In this document: positions 5,143 to 5,173 of the stretch, in pieces
Position numbering within the stretch: position 1 is the stretch's first letter
Layout of the letters: each line of letters starts with the position of its first letter
Assembly: GCA_946480565.1 (NCBI GenBank)
Contig: CAMLKR010000174.1
Coordinates: forward strand, 1-5,173
Length of the DNA stretch: 5,173 bases
Reading direction: 5' to 3'
Origin: an uncultured Arenimonas sp.
GTDB lineage: Bacteria > Pseudomonadota > Gammaproteobacteria > Xanthomonadales > Xanthomonadaceae
Program-made: the position numbers and the translations under genes
Notes under the pieces: model-generated
Told to the model about the DNA's origin: nothing
The model's database searches: none
The model's input: the letters and a program-made list of their open reading frames with translations, nothing else

Positions 5143-5173
5143 TTATTTGACGAGGATGAGCTTGTCGTTGCGG
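5143..5173 (-). CDS. hemP: Hemin uptake protein HemP, last nine codons (truncated by window edge)
   Basis: On the minus strand, the window edge opens in a frame reading RNDKLILVK followed by TAA at 5145-5143. This is the typical end of the small HemP family, whose members close with a conserved pattern like RLTRxxKLILxK. HemP proteins are about 50-80 aa, lie in iron-regulated heme uptake loci and in some bacteria activate the heme receptor gene. The rest of the gene and its expected Fur-controlled promoter lie beyond the window. The next gene downstream carries a HemS/ChuX-like stretch, which supports the call independently. Only nine residues are visible, so this is a strong motif match rather than proof. 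Confidence 0.68.
   Translation of the reverse strand, partial: RNDKLILVK

Noticed and set aside
4479..5150. A 223-codon plus-strand frame opposite the 181-aa gene
   Set aside because: No ribosome binding site or recognisable domain; Arg/Gln/Gly-rich composition typical of an antisense shadow.

Overview
The window is GC-rich, tightly packed bacterial DNA. Its proteins look like those of a gammaproteobacterium, most likely Xanthomonadaceae (Lysobacter/Luteimonas/Xanthomonas-like). That placement rests on GC content, protein style and the algR-hemC gene pair, not on a marker gene. All of the window is assigned: there is no gene-free stretch over 300 bases, and no tRNA, rRNA, CRISPR array, insertion sequence or long repeat was seen.

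Plus strand, 1-2085: the 3' part of a three-gene operon for a membrane-bound molybdenum oxidoreductase of the DMSO-reductase superfamily. It holds the C-terminus of the molybdopterin catalytic subunit (left-truncated), a 250-aa electron-transfer subunit with four complete iron-sulfur cysteine sets, and a 321-aa DmsC-type membrane anchor with about eight helices. The genes overlap by 4 bp and are then separated by 1 bp, so they are almost certainly co-translated. Electrons would pass between the quinone pool (anchor), the Fe-S chain and the molybdenum site. The direction and substrate are not readable here; a SoeABC-type sulfite dehydrogenase is a serious alternative to a DMSO/S-oxide reductase.

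Minus strand, 5173-2114: five codirectional genes, converging on the first operon. In transcription order they are the last nine codons of a probable hemin uptake protein HemP; a 181-aa protein with a HemS/ChuX-like (heme-handling) stretch; an alpha/beta-hydrolase carboxylesterase; an AlgR-like LytTR response regulator; and hemC (hydroxymethylbilane synthase). Gaps are 76, 47, 30 and 14 bp. Heme import and handling genes thus lie upstream of a heme biosynthesis gene on the same strand, with a regulator just before hemC. Pseudomonas also has algR-hemC, but there the sensor kinase algZ precedes algR and hemD follows hemC; neither is at that position here.

The two groups meet in a 28-bp convergent gap holding a strong hairpin, probably a shared terminator. 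A second GC-rich hairpin lies between the 181-aa gene and the esterase. Nothing in the window is clearly a new system. The points most worth checking are the heme-related run and the identity of the molybdoenzyme.
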